Positions 6,539 to 16,096 of a stretch of 64,000 nucleotides of DNA are shown here, one piece after another (position 1 is the stretch's first letter; every line of letters starts with the position of its first letter). Source of the stretch: Paraburkholderia gardini (GTDB lineage: Bacteria > Pseudomonadota > Gammaproteobacteria > Burkholderiales > Burkholderiaceae); contig NZ_CAJQYY010000019.1 in assembly GCF_907164575.1 (NCBI RefSeq), positions 1 through 64,000 of the forward strand, written 5' to 3'. Both the position numbers and the translations under genes were made by a program. The notes below the pieces were generated by a model, which was not told the origin of the DNA, made no database searches, and saw only the letters and a list, made by a program, of their open reading frames with translations.

Positions 6539-7552
6539 TTACCGGCGCCGTCCGCCCTGCAGCGCTTCGGGATTCGCGACACTCGACGTATCGCCTTCGT
6601 CGAATGCGAGGATGTTTTTGAACGCCGCGCTGAAGTACAGCTCGTAGCTATCCCGTTCGACATAACCGATGTGCGGCGTGCAGATCACGTTTTCCATCCG
6701 CAGCAGGCTGTAGCCCTGCAGGATCGGCTCGCTCTCGTACACGTCGATCGCGACCATGCCCGGCCGGTTGTGCGAGAGCGCGCCCATCAGCGCGTTATCT
6801 TCCAGCAGTTCGGCGCGGCTCGTGTTCACGAAGAGCGCGGTCGGTTTCATGCGCATCAGGTCTTCCTGCCTGACGATGCCGCGCGTGTCGTCGTGCAGAC
6901 GCAGATGCAGCGACAGCACGTCGCTCTGCTCGAACAGCGCCTCGCGGCTTTCGGCGATGTTGTAGCCGTCTTCCTTCGCCGCTTCGCGCGAGTGTTCACG
7001 CCCCCAGATCAGCACGTTCATGCCGAATGCCTTGCCGTAGCCCGCAAGCAGGCGACCAATCTTGCCGTAGCCCCAGATCCCGAGTGTCTGGCCGCGCAAA
7101 ACAGTGCCGAGCCCAAAGTTCGGCGGCAGCGCCGACGTCTTCAAACCCGACTGCTGCCAGGCTCCTTGCTTAAGGTTTGCCACGTATTGCGGAATGCGCC
7201 GCTGGGCGGCCATGATGAGTGCCCACGTCAGTTCTGCGGGCGCGATCGGCGAACCGCTGCCTTCCAGCACGGCGATGCCGCGCTCGGTACATGCGGCCAT
7301 GTCGATGTGGCTCGATGCCTTGCCCGTCTGGCTGATCATGCGAAGATGCGGCAATTTATCGAGGAGTTGCGAGGTGATACGCGTACGTTCGCGTATCAGA
7401 ACCAGCGCATCGACTTCGGACAGGCGGCTTGCAAGCTGGCCCAGTCCACGGACAGTGTTGTTGAAAACCTTGACTTCATGGTCGGCCAGCAACTGGAAGC
7501 AATTGAGCTTGCGAACGGCGTCCTGGTAATCGTCGAGGATGGCAATCTTCAT
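6539..7552 (-). CDS. D-2-hydroxyacid dehydrogenase family protein
   Basis: A 337-residue NAD-dependent dehydrogenase of the D-isomer-specific 2-hydroxyacid (SerA/phosphoglycerate dehydrogenase-like) family. The nucleotide-binding motif is LGIWGYGKIGRLLAGYGKAF, followed by the acidic-replacing WGRE segment. The catalytic arginine is in VNTSRAELLED and the histidine in CTPHIGYVERDSY. No C-terminal ACT domain is present, so it is not the regulated SerA type. The start at 7552 begins the N-terminal domain MKIAILDDYQDA directly; an RBS is not obvious, and extension upstream would add non-homologous sequence. It is divergent from pckG. The exact 2-hydroxyacid substrate is undetermined. Confidence 0.85.
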   Translation of the reverse strand: MKIAILDDYQDAVRKLNCFQLLADHEVKVFNNTVRGLGQLASRLSEVDALVLIRERTRITSQLLDKLPHLRMISQTGKASSHIDMAACTERGIAVLEGSGSPIAPAELTWALIMAAQRRIPQYVANLKQGAWQQSGLKTSALPPNFGLGTVLRGQTLGIWGYGKIGRLLAGYGKAFGMNVLIWGREHSREAAKEDGYNIAESREALFEQSDVLSLHLRLHDDTRGIVRQEDLMRMKPTALFVNTSRAELLEDNALMGALSHNRPGMVAIDVYESEPILQGYSLLRMENVICTPHIGYVERDSYELYFSAAFKNILAFDEGDTSSVANPEALQGGRRR

Positions 7553-7901
7553 GGCGTTGTGTTTTACGGCGCACTTAATCGGCGCGGAACGGAGTGATAA
7601 GCTGAATGTCCCAACATGTGATTCGCACACATGCTGGTACTGCGGATTGAAGCCCTGTCGAACGGGGCCGGAATATCGACACCGTGTCAGGCAGGCAGAA
7701 TTCACCCCTGTTTTTAACAGTTTGTTGCCAATCGATGCAAGCCGCTTTACAGACGGTTTCGAACAACAGGCTGGCAGGCCCACGACGTCATGCCCAATCA
7801 GGCGGCCCGGAACATCGGCGAAGCAGGATTGGACGCCTCTCGCAGCAGCGTTGCTGGGCTGGTTACCGTTTTTCTTTCAATAACAGAACGGAGACAGCTC
7901 G
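7553..7901. promoter_or_regulatory. Divergent intergenic region with dyad CATGTG-N7-CACATG
   Basis: The 349 bp between the dehydrogenase and pckG must hold both promoters. The dyad CATGTG-N7-CACATG (7615-7633) lies close to the dehydrogenase start and resembles an operator. No clear -35/-10 pair was found for pckG. The spacer contains no convincing gene. Confidence 0.35.
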
Positions 7902-9758
7902 ATGAATCATCCCGCATTCAACGGTCAGGCCGCCGTAGAGGCACCGGCCTGGATCAGACACCGGAAACTGATCGACTGGGTTCAGCGCGTCGCCGCGTTG
8001 ACGAAGCCGGAACGCGTCGTCTGGTGTGACGGTTCGCAGGAAGAGTATGACCGGTTGTGCGCGCAGATGGTCGCGGCCGGCACGCTCAGGAAACTGAATC
8101 CGGCGAAGCGCCCCAACGCGTATCTCGCGTGCTCCGACCCGTCCGATGTGGCGCGCGTCGAGGATCGCACGTTCATCTGCTCGCAGCGCAAAGAGAACGC
8201 CGGCCCGACCAATAACTGGACCGAACCGGCCGAAATGCGCTCGACGCTCGATGGTCTTTTCGACGGAGCGATGCGCGGCCGCACGATGTACGTCGTGCCG
8301 TTTTCGATGGGGCCGCTCGGCTCGCCGATCGCGCACATCGGCATCGAACTCAGCGATAGCCCGTACGTGGTGACGAACATGCGCATCATGACGCGCATGG
8401 GCCGCCAGGTGTACGACGTGCTCGGCGAGGATGGCAACTTCGTGCCGTGCGTGCATTCGGTCGGCGCGCCGCTCGCCGCGGGTGCGAAAGACGTGCCGTG
8501 GCCGTGCAACGACACCAAATACATTGTCCATTTCCCCGAATCGCGAGAAATCTGGAGCTACGGCTCGGGCTACGGCGGCAACGCGCTGCTGGGCAAGAAA
8601 TGCTTCGCGCTGCGGATCGCGTCGACGATGGGCCGCGACGAAGGCTGGCTCGCGGAACACATGCTGATTCTCGGCGTGATGTCGCCGGAAGGGCGCAAGT
8701 ATCACGTCGCGGCGGCGTTTCCGTCGGCCTGCGGCAAGACCAATTTCGCGATGCTGATTCCGCCGGAAGGCATGAACGGCTGGCGCATCTCCACGATCGG
8801 CGACGATATCGCCTGGATCAAGCCGGGCAACGATGGACGCCTCTACGCGATCAATCCGGAAGCAGGCTACTTCGGCGTCGCGCCCGGCACGAGCGAAAAG
8901 ACCAACTTCAACGCGATGGCGACGCTGAAGGAAAACGTCATCTTCACGAACGTCGCGCTGACGGACGACGGCGACGTCTGGTGGGAAGGCATGACCGACG
9001 AGCCGCCCGCACACGTGATCGACTGGCAGGGCAACGACTGGACGCCCGCGATCGCGAAGGAAACCGGCCGCAAGGCTGCGCATCCGAACGCGCGCTTCAC
9101 GGCGCCGGCGTCGCAATGTCCTTCGATCGACGCCGAGTGGGAGAACCCGACCGGCGTAGCGATCGACGCGTTCATTTTCGGCGGCCGCCGCTCGACGACC
9201 GTGCCGCTCGTCACCGAGGCGCGCAACTGGGTCGAGGGCGTCTACATGGCTGCGACGATGGGCTCCGAGACGACGGCTGCCGCGGCCGGTCGGCAAGGCG
9301 TGGTGCGCCGCGACCCGTTCGCGATGCTGCCGTTTTGCGGCTACAACATGAGCGATTACTTCGGCCACTGGCTGCGGACCGGCGAGCGCCTCGCGCGCCT
9401 GAACGTGCAGATGCCGAAAATCTTCTGCGTAAACTGGTTCCGCAAGGGCGCCGACGGCAAGTTCGCGTGGCCAGGTTTCGGCGAGAACATGCGCGTGCTG
9501 CGCTGGATGGTCGGTCGCATCGAAGGCAACGCGAACGGCGCGGAACATGCGTTCGGCATCTCGCCGTCATACGACGACATCGACTGGAGCGGCCTGGATT
9601 TCACGCGCGAGCAGTACGACGAGGTGATTTCAGTCGACGATGCAGCCTGGCGCGAGGAGCTCGACCTGCACGCCCAGCTGTTCGATACGCTGGAGCGCGG
9701 CCTGCCGCCGGCATTGCAGGAAACGCGAACGGCATTGCGCGAACGGCTCACCGCATGA
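7902..9758 (+). CDS. pckG: Phosphoenolpyruvate carboxykinase (GTP)
   Basis: A 618-residue GTP-dependent PEPCK, which converts oxaloacetate and GTP to PEP, CO2 and GDP, the entry step of gluconeogenesis in the cytosol. The kinase P-loop [13 protein letters not shown] (about 273-285) contains the hyper-reactive cysteine of the GTP class. Other family segments are the substrate-binding [11 protein letters not shown], the metal- and nucleotide-binding GDDIAWI, and FPGFGEN-like [11 protein letters not shown] near the C-terminus. Length matches the GTP family (about 600-620) and not the ATP family (about 540). GGAGACAG precedes the ATG. It is monocistronic, with a strong terminator immediately downstream. 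Confidence 0.97.
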   Translation: MNHPAFNGQAAVEAPAWIRHRKLIDWVQRVAALTKPERVVWCDGSQEEYDRLCAQMVAAGTLRKLNPAKRPNAYLACSDPSDVARVEDRTFICSQRKENAGPTNNWTEPAEMRSTLDGLFDGAMRGRTMYVVPFSMGPLGSPIAHIGIELSDSPYVVTNMRIMTRMGRQVYDVLGEDGNFVPCVHSVGAPLAAGAKDVPWPCNDTKYIVHFPESREIWSYGSGYGGNALLGKKCFALRIASTMGRDEGWLAEHMLILGVMSPEGRKYHVAAAFPSACGKTNFAMLIPPEGMNGWRISTIGDDIAWIKPGNDGRLYAINPEAGYFGVAPGTSEKTNFNAMATLKENVIFTNVALTDDGDVWWEGMTDEPPAHVIDWQGNDWTPAIAKETGRKAAHPNARFTAPASQCPSIDAEWENPTGVAIDAFIFGGRRSTTVPLVTEARNWVEGVYMAATMGSETTAAAAGRQGVVRRDPFAMLPFCGYNMSDYFGHWLRTGERLARLNVQMPKIFCVNWFRKGADGKFAWPGFGENMRVLRWMVGRIEGNANGAEHAFGISPSYDDIDWSGLDFTREQYDEVISVDDAAWREELDLHAQLFDTLERGLPPALQETRTALRERLTA

Positions 9759-9803
9759 CAGCATGACAATGTGAGCACCCGCTTCGCTGTTGCAAACCGC
9801 TCA

Positions 9804-9825
9804 AGCCGCCTACGGGCGGCTTTTT
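9804..9825 (+). terminator. Intrinsic terminator after pckG
   Basis: GCCGCC (9805-9810) pairs with GGCGGC (9815-9820) around a short loop and is followed by TTTTT. It lies 46 bp after the pckG stop. Confidence 0.85.
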
Positions 9826-9875
9826 CATGTCCTGCATATGGCAAATTCTTGCCGCTTTCGAGGCACTTTCGACGG

Positions 9876-9905
9876 TTGCGCATAGCCTTTCGGCATTTTG
9901 CGCAA
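9876..9905. promoter_or_regulatory. Two TTGCGCA boxes with 22-bp period upstream of LysR gene
   Basis: The 364-bp gap between pckG and the LysR-type gene holds the pckG terminator and this pair. TTGCGCA (core palindrome TGCGCA) occurs at 9876-9882 and 9898-9904, two helical turns apart, about 220 bp before the regulator's start. Repeated boxes on one face of the DNA would suit binding by a LysR-type dimer pair, but the link is inference. Confidence 0.3.
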
Positions 9906-10122
9906 TGATTGCTTCAACGGCGGCTTCCTCTCATTGTTTCTGACTGGGGAACAATCGAGAGAGGCATCTCACACAAAAGGGCACAATCGCATAAATTTTT
10001 ATGTAATCGCTATGTTTCCAGGCAACTTCTGCAGGATTTCAGGAGTCGGAGGAGAATTCGCCATTCGCAGTTCGCTTCGCCTTCCCGGGAAGAAAAAAGC
10101 TGTAACACGCAGGAGTTGTCTT

Positions 10123-11217
10123 ATGGATCATTTGCAGTCGATGCGAGTTTTCGTCAAGGTGGCGGATCTCGGTAGCTTTGCCCGCGCAGCTGGCGCGATG
10201 GATATCTCGAACGCTGTCGCGACCCGACATGTAGCCGACCTCGAAGGCCGGCTTGGCACACGGCTTCTCAACCGGACAACCCGTAGTCTCTCGCTGACCG
10301 AATCCGGTCAGGTTTATCTCGAACGCGCGCGCCAGATTCTCGACGAGCTGGAAGACGTCGAACAGATGGTGGTGGCGCGCAATCATGAACCCGTCGGCAC
10401 GCTGCGCATCGTCGCGCCCGTGGTGTTCGGGCTGCACAATCTCGCGCCGGTGCTGCAGACGTACGCCGAGCGCTATCCGAAAGTCATCCCGGACGTCACG
10501 CTGGTCGACCGGCAGGTCGATCTCGTCGAAGAAGGGTTCGATGTGGGTGTCGTGATCGCGCGGCATATGCGCAGCGCGAGCATCGTCACGCGGCGCCTGA
10601 CCACCGGCTGCATGACCGTATGCGCGACGCCGGCGTATCTGGAAAAGCACGGCGCGCCGACGCGTCCCGAACATCTGGCCGAACACCCGTGCCTGAGCCT
10701 GCCGTCCGAATACTGGGGCGACGAGCGTGTCTTCACGGGGCCGGACGGTGAAGTGCGCGTGCGTCCGACGAACGTGATCGTCGCGAACAACACGGAGATG
10801 CTGCGTCAGTTCGCGATGCTCGGCATGGGCATCGCGATCCTGCCAAGCTATCTGATTGGCCGCGATACGACGCGCGGCAAGCTGGTGCGCCTCATGGGCG
10901 ATTACCGTTTGCCGCAGGTCGAGATCAACATCGCGTACCCGAGCCGTCGACATCTGCCGGCGAAGGTACGCACGTTCATCGATCACCTGGTCGAGCACTT
11001 CAACCAGACGCCGAACAGCCAGCTGGGCGAGCAATGGATCAAGGACGGCCTGATGCGCCCGTCCGCGGCAGCGATGGCGCCTGCCTCGGATCGCATGCCA
11101 CCCGAGGCGTTCGACGGCGCTGAGCCGCTGTCCAGCCTGCTGGACAGCGAAGTGCCCGCGGCCAAGCCGGTCAAGTCCAGTTCGCGGACGCGACCGACGG
11201 CGTTATCCCCGCTTTAA
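10123..11217 (+). CDS. LysR-family transcriptional regulator
   Basis: A 364-residue LysR-type regulator. The winged HTH (1-60) contains DHLQSMRVFVKVADLGSFA and the recognition helix region ATRHVADLEGRLGTRLLNR; the CrgA/PA2267-like effector domain runs from about 90 to 300 (GTLRIVAPVVFG at its start, GIAILPSYLIGRD near its end). It carries a C-terminal extension of about 65 residues rich in Ala, Pro and Ser, longer than the usual 300-residue family length. The ATG at 10123 follows AGGAG and begins the HTH directly. No divergent partner gene is adjacent, so its target and effector cannot be inferred from context. Confidence 0.9.
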   Translation: MDHLQSMRVFVKVADLGSFARAAGAMDISNAVATRHVADLEGRLGTRLLNRTTRSLSLTESGQVYLERARQILDELEDVEQMVVARNHEPVGTLRIVAPVVFGLHNLAPVLQTYAERYPKVIPDVTLVDRQVDLVEEGFDVGVVIARHMRSASIVTRRLTTGCMTVCATPAYLEKHGAPTRPEHLAEHPCLSLPSEYWGDERVFTGPDGEVRVRPTNVIVANNTEMLRQFAMLGMGIAILPSYLIGRDTTRGKLVRLMGDYRLPQVEINIAYPSRRHLPAKVRTFIDHLVEHFNQTPNSQLGEQWIKDGLMRPSAAAMAPASDRMPPEAFDGAEPLSSLLDSEVPAAKPVKSSSRTRPTALSPL

Positions 11218-11235
11218 GTCACGCGGGCGTAGACG

Positions 11236-11267
11236 AAAAAAAGCGCAGCCTGGTGGCTGCGCTTTTT
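11236..11267. terminator. Bidirectional terminator between LysR gene and topB
   Basis: A perfect stem (AAGCGCAGCC with GGCTGCGCTT, loop TGGT) is flanked by an A-run and a T-run, so it can stop the convergent LysR-type and topB transcripts. Confidence 0.88.
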
Positions 11268-11311
11268 TATTGCCGCGCGCCGCCGTGCAAAGCCGGCGCA
11301 CGCGGTATTGC

Positions 11312-13987
11312 CTACGAGCCGGTCTTGCGCGCGACAGCCTTTTTCGCGGGCGCTTTTTTGGCGGCCGCGGTTTTGGTTGCCGCGGCTTTTTTCGCGGGCG
11401 TTCTGGCCGCCGTTTTCCGTGCCGGTGCAGCCCTGGCTGTGACGCCTGCTTCCTGCGTTTCGGCCTGCGCGTCGTCGCTGGCGCCGGCTGCCTTTTTGGC
11501 CGCCGTCTTCGCGGCGGTTTTCGCTGAAGGTTCTTTCTTCTCGAACTCGAAGCCGATCTTGCCGTCGCTCTGCTTCACGAGGAACGCCTTGAAGTTGCGA
11601 CCGGTACGCGACGACTTGAAGTTCGTCAGCAGATCGGTGCGCCCTTCTTCGAGCAGTTTCGACATCTGTTCGCGGCTGATTTCCTGTTGAAGGATCACCT
11701 TGCCCGAACGGAAATCGCAGGTTTTCGGATTCGCCACCGAGTTCTCGCAGACGAAGCTCATGCCGTGTTCGAACACACGCGCCTTGCACTTCGGGCAGGC
11801 GCCGACCGGTTCCTGCGCGGAGAAATCAGGCGGTTCGCCGTCTTCGCCGCCCGAATCCTGGCCGAAGTCGAATTCGAGCTTGTAGTTCTTCGTTTCGTCG
11901 TCGAACGAGAGCTTGAGGATGGCCGAGAACGGGCGTCCCATCTTGCTGCGAAAGCCCGAGAGCGGGCCGATTGTCTTGTTCTGCAGCAGTTCCTCGACTT
12001 CCGGAATCTCGAACTGACGGCCGCCCGGAATCTTGGAAATCGAGAACTCGCATTTCGTACACGCAAAGCGCCGGTAGTTTTCCTTGACCTGGCCGCCGCA
12101 ATTCGGACACGGCGTCTCAAGCGTGGCGTAGTCGCCCGGAATCGTGTCCGAGTCATATTCCTTCGCGCGCTTGACGATTTGCTGCGTCATGCGCGCGATT
12201 TCCTGCATGAACTCGTCGCGCTTCAGGTGGCCGCGCTCCATCTGCGCGAGCTTGTGCTCCCACTCGCCGGTGAGTTCCGGCGCGGTCAGTTCCTCGACAC
12301 CCAGGCCGCGCAGCAGCGTGGTCAGCTGGAACGCCTTGGCGGTCGGAATCAGATCACGGCCTTCGCGAATCAGATACTTTTCGCCCAGCAGACCTTCGAT
12401 GATGGCGGCGCGCGTGGCCGGCGTGCCGAGCCCCTTGGCGGCCATCGCCTCGCGCAGCTCGTCGTCCTCGACGAGCTTGCCCGCGCCTTCCATCGCCGAA
12501 AGCAAGGTGGCTTCGTTGTAGCGTGCAGGCGGTTTGGTCACGAGCTGATGGGCCGCGACCTTGTCGGTCTTGACCTTCTCGTCCTTCTGCACGGGCACGA
12601 GGTTCGCGTCTTCACCGCCGATTTCGCGGCCGTAAATTTGCAGCCAGCCCGGCTCGACCAGCACCTTGCCTTCGGTCTTGAAGTGATGACCGACGACTTC
12701 CGTGATGCGCGTCGTTACCTTGAACTCGGCAGCCGGGAAGAACACCGCGAGGAAGCGCTTCACGACGAGGTCGTACAGCTTCTGCTCCGGCTCGGACAGC
12801 GCCTTCGGCGCCTGCAGCGTCGGGATGATTGCGAAGTGGTCGCTGATCTTCGAATTGTCGAAGATGCGCTTGTTCGGCTTCACCCAGCCCTTATCGAGCA
12901 CCTGCTTCGCGAACGGCAGATAGTTGTTGCTCTCCTTCAGCATGTCGAGCGTGCTCTTCACGGTCTCGATATAGTCTTCCGGCAGCGCGCGCGCATCGGT
13001 ACGCGGATAGGTCAGCACCTTGTGCCTTTCGTACAGCGCCTGGGCGAGACCGAGCGTGTTCTTGGCCGAAAAGCCGAAGCGGCCGTTGGCTTCACGCTGA
13101 AGGCTCGTCAGGTCGAAGAGCGCGGGCGAGAGCTGCGTCGACGGCTTCGATTCTTCTGTCACCGTGCCGATCTGGCCGCGACAGGCGGCGACGATCGTTT
13201 CGGCAGCTGGCACGCTCCAGAGGCGCGAATCGCGCTTTTCCGGATCGAACTCGTCTCGCTTGAATTTCGGGTCGTACCAGCGGCCTTCATAGAAGCCCGC
13301 CGAACAGACGAACTCGGCCTTCACTTCCCAATAGTCACGCGGCACAAAGCGGCGAATCTTCTCTTCCCGCTCGACGACGATCGACAGCGTCGGCGTCTGC
13401 ACACGCCCGACGGTGGTCAGGAAGAAGCCGCCACCCTTGCTGTTGAACGCGGTCATCGCCCGCGTGCCGTTGATACCCACGAGCCAGTCGGCTTCCGAAC
13501 GGCAGCGTGCCGCATCGGCGAGCGGCTGCATTTCCTCGTCGCTACGCAGACGGGCGAAGCCGTCGCGGATCGCGGCCGGCGTCATCGATTGCAGCCAGAG
13601 ACGCTGCACGGGTTGCTTCGCCTTCGCGTGCTGCGCGATCAGACGGAAAATCAGCTCGCCTTCGCGCCCCGCGTCGCAGGCATTCACCAGACGGTCGATG
13701 TCCTTGCGCTTGAGCAGCTTCGTCAGCACCTTCAACCGCGATTCGCTTTTTGCGATCGGATTCAGGTCGAAATGCGGCGGGATGACCGGCAGATTGGCGA
13801 AGCTCCATTTTCCGCGCTTGACTTCGTATTCCTCGGGCGCCGCGATCTCGAGCAAATGCCCGACCGCCGACGACAGGACATAGTCATCGCTTTCGAAGTA
13901 TTCGTCATGCTTGGTAAAGCCGCCCAAAGCGCGCGCGATGTCGTTCGCGACGGAAGGCTTTTCGGCGATGATCAGTGCTTTGGACAT
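11312..13987 (-). CDS. topB: DNA topoisomerase III
   Basis: An 891-residue type IA topoisomerase that relaxes negative supercoils and decatenates DNA through a 5' phosphotyrosine. The TOPRIM domain starts SKALIIAEKPSVA and includes the acidic metal site DAGREGELIF. The nucleophile Tyr327 lies in LTYPRTDAR. After the toroid domain come two or three Cys4 zinc ribbons (CPNCGG, CTKC, CPKCKARV, then a CENS motif). The last about 70 residues are a Lys/Ala/Thr-rich tail with repeated AAKK and PAKKA units, like bacterial H1-type DNA-binding tails. E. coli TopB has about 650 residues, so the extra length is the zinc ribbons and this tail. The gene stands alone and is convergent with the LysR gene. Confidence 0.95.
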   Translation of the reverse strand: MSKALIIAEKPSVANDIARALGGFTKHDEYFESDDYVLSSAVGHLLEIAAPEEYEVKRGKWSFANLPVIPPHFDLNPIAKSESRLKVLTKLLKRKDIDRLVNACDAGREGELIFRLIAQHAKAKQPVQRLWLQSMTPAAIRDGFARLRSDEEMQPLADAARCRSEADWLVGINGTRAMTAFNSKGGGFFLTTVGRVQTPTLSIVVEREEKIRRFVPRDYWEVKAEFVCSAGFYEGRWYDPKFKRDEFDPEKRDSRLWSVPAAETIVAACRGQIGTVTEESKPSTQLSPALFDLTSLQREANGRFGFSAKNTLGLAQALYERHKVLTYPRTDARALPEDYIETVKSTLDMLKESNNYLPFAKQVLDKGWVKPNKRIFDNSKISDHFAIIPTLQAPKALSEPEQKLYDLVVKRFLAVFFPAAEFKVTTRITEVVGHHFKTEGKVLVEPGWLQIYGREIGGEDANLVPVQKDEKVKTDKVAAHQLVTKPPARYNEATLLSAMEGAGKLVEDDELREAMAAKGLGTPATRAAIIEGLLGEKYLIREGRDLIPTAKAFQLTTLLRGLGVEELTAPELTGEWEHKLAQMERGHLKRDEFMQEIARMTQQIVKRAKEYDSDTIPGDYATLETPCPNCGGQVKENYRRFACTKCEFSISKIPGGRQFEIPEVEELLQNKTIGPLSGFRSKMGRPFSAILKLSFDDETKNYKLEFDFGQDSGGEDGEPPDFSAQEPVGACPKCKARVFEHGMSFVCENSVANPKTCDFRSGKVILQQEISREQMSKLLEEGRTDLLTNFKSSRTGRNFKAFLVKQSDGKIGFEFEKKEPSAKTAAKTAAKKAAGASDDAQAETQEAGVTARAAPARKTAARTPAKKAAATKTAAAKKAPAKKAVARKTGS

Positions 13988-14268
13988 GACTGGGATGTGA
14001 GTATGTGGATCGGGTTTATGGCCCTTTAACGACCGCTTTATAGCACACGCCGCTGAAACGGCAATTCCTGTGCTTCAAAAAGCGGCTCTTCATCATTGAG
14101 CGCCCGCCAGTCCGGCAAGCGCGGCTCCCACGCCTGGGGGCGCCCTGAAAGCCTTGCTGGCTGTGCGTTTCGGCGCTTGATGCGGCCTTCTTCAGCCTTC
14201 TGGCGACCTGCCGCAATGTGTTTTCGCGCGGCTCAATCGCGCATCGGGCTGGCCTCCCGGCGACGTTT

Positions 14269-14646
14269 TCAGGCAACAGCCAGCGCTGGTCGCAGTTTAG
14301 GTGCGCCCGTGACACCCGCCAGCGCGGTGGACTCGGCCAGCATGCGTTCGACGATGCCCGCCTGTGGAAGCACGGTGCCGAAAAAGCGTGTCGTGCTGGC
14401 GTCTTCGATCAGGATCGTCGGGAAATTTTCCACGTCCAGATCGTCGAAGCGGTCCGCGTGCGTCTCGATATCGATCCACGCAAAACAGATGTCGGGATGG
14501 CGATCTGCCAGCCGGTCGAACGCGTCACGATACTCGCGGCACGTTCCGCACCACTGCGCGCACAGACACGCAACGAACAACGTGTGGCGGTCGTTGATAC
14601 GCTCGGCGATCCGGTCCTGATCGGTGTCGAGATTCAGCGCGGGCAT
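14269..14646 (-). CDS. Thioredoxin-family protein
   Basis: A 125-residue thioredoxin-fold protein without a signal peptide. The redox motif is WCGTC (32-36), with the cis-proline in ENFPTILI (about 73-80). Unlike classical thioredoxin (WCGPC) the third motif residue is Thr, and extra cysteines (Cys27, Cys29) lie just before it. It probably acts as a cytosolic disulfide reductase or a specialised thioredoxin. It lies 58 bp downstream of dprA on the same strand and may share its transcript. No partner gene identifies its substrate. Confidence 0.85.
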   Translation of the reverse strand: MPALNLDTDQDRIAERINDRHTLFVACLCAQWCGTCREYRDAFDRLADRHPDICFAWIDIETHADRFDDLDVENFPTILIEDASTTRFFGTVLPQAGIVERMLAESTALAGVTGAPKLRPALAVA

Positions 14647-14704
14647 GGCGATTCCTTGCGTATTTATGTCAGATGCTTTGGCGCGAATGTAGCATGGCGC
14701 GCCG

Positions 14705-15832
14705 TCAGCTGTGGCTGGCCCGAACGAAGCGGCCGCCCGGTAACACGTTCAGGTGGCCTGCCAGTTCCAGCTGCAGGAGCGCGGCCTGCAACCTCGCCTC
14801 GCCCAATTCGGTACGCGTGGCGAGGATTTCAAGCGTGGCCGGCGAATGACCGAGCGCCTCGAGCAGTTGACGGGCTTCTGGCGCGAGCGAAGCCGGGATG
14901 CCCGAAGGCGCCCGAAGCGACGGCGCGCCCGTGGAAATCGCGAACCCGAGTTCTTCGAGCACGTCCTCCGGCGTCTCGACCAGTTTTGCGCCCTGCTTGA
15001 TCATCCGGTGGCAGCCGCGCGAAAGCGGTGCGTGAATCGAGCCGGGGATCGCGAACACATCGCGTCCCATTTCGTTCGCGAGCCGGGCAGTGATCAGCGA
15101 CCCGGAGCGCATTGCCGCCTCGACGATGAGCACGCCGCTCGACAGCCCCGCGATCAGCCGGTTGCGCTGGGGAAAATGGGCGGAGCGCGCCGGCGTGCCG
15201 AGCGGCCATTCCGACACGATGACGCCCGCCGCGGCGATCTGGTGCGCAAGCTGATGATTCGCCGATGGGTACACCACATCCGCTCCCGTTCCAATGACCG
15301 CGACGGTGCTGCCGGGTCCGGCGAGCGCGCTGCGATGCGCGGCCGCGTCGATCCCCAGCGCGAGCCCGGATACGACGGCGAGGCCCACGTCCGACAGCGC
15401 CCGTGCAAACCAGCCTGCATCTTCGACGCCCTGCGGCGTCGCGCTACGGCTGCCGACCACGGCGACGCTTCGCGCGTGGAGCAGTTCGAGTTTCCCCTTT
15501 ATATATAGCAGCGGTGGCGGATCGGGCATGGTCAGCAGCGACGACGGATAAGCCGGATCGCCCAACGTCAGCACCTGGTTGCCGGGCGCTTCGCGCCATG
15601 CGAGGGCCGCGGCGAGCTGTTCGTCGAAACCGGGCGCGGGCGGCGCGAGCACGGCCCGCGCGGACGCTTCACTGCTTGCCGCTGCGATTGCTGCGAACGG
15701 TTGACCAAACAGCGCCTCGGGAAGCCCGAAAGCATCGAGAAGCGTGCGCAGGACGGCGGGTTTGAGTCCACGTGCCAGCGAAAGCCGCAGCCACGCGGCG
15801 AGTTCGGCATCGGTCATCGGCAGGGTGCGCAT
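14705..15832 (-). CDS. dprA: DNA-processing protein DprA
   Basis: A 375-residue DprA/Smf protein, which loads RecA onto incoming single-stranded DNA during natural transformation. The N-terminal helical domain (1-80) is followed by the Rossmann-like DprA domain (about 85-290) with VAVVGSRSATPQGVEDAG, VVSGLALGIDAAAHR, GTGADVVYP and the terminal ITARLANEMGRDVFAIPG. A C-terminal winged-helix domain (about 310-375; QLLEALGHSPATLEILA) follows. Length is typical. It is divergent from def-fmt, the same arrangement as the conserved smf-def-fmt neighbourhood of many proteobacteria. Confidence 0.95.
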   Translation of the reverse strand: MRTLPMTDAELAAWLRLSLARGLKPAVLRTLLDAFGLPEALFGQPFAAIAAASSEASARAVLAPPAPGFDEQLAAALAWREAPGNQVLTLGDPAYPSSLLTMPDPPPLLYIKGKLELLHARSVAVVGSRSATPQGVEDAGWFARALSDVGLAVVSGLALGIDAAAHRSALAGPGSTVAVIGTGADVVYPSANHQLAHQIAAAGVIVSEWPLGTPARSAHFPQRNRLIAGLSSGVLIVEAAMRSGSLITARLANEMGRDVFAIPGSIHAPLSRGCHRMIKQGAKLVETPEDVLEELGFAISTGAPSLRAPSGIPASLAPEARQLLEALGHSPATLEILATRTELGEARLQAALLQLELAGHLNVLPGGRFVRASHS

Positions 15833-16096
15833 TGCGTGTCAGTCCTTTACGGGCAGCGGCCGGGCGGTCGCCATGCTAAAATTTTCATCATCCGGAACAA
15901 AAGCAGCGCCGCGCCCGCCCGCGCGTGCCTTTCAGTCGTGCGTCCAGTCCTGTGTTGAATCGAACTGGTTCGACCGCAATCCTCCGTATAAGCCGATGAG
16001 CCCACAAGCTGGCCAGATGGCCATGTATGAGGCCCGGTCCGGTATCAGACTGGAAGCGGCCGTGACGCGCAGCGCTCACTCACTCTCATCAAAACC

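Noticed and set aside
7863..9548. Long minus-strand frame opposite pckG
   Set aside because: Antisense to a strongly conserved pckG, Arg/Ala/His-rich and without a domain. Typical of high-GC codon bias.
11687..14029. 780-codon plus-strand frame opposite topB
   Set aside because: Complete shadow of topB with low-complexity composition and no homology; topB motifs are on the other strand.
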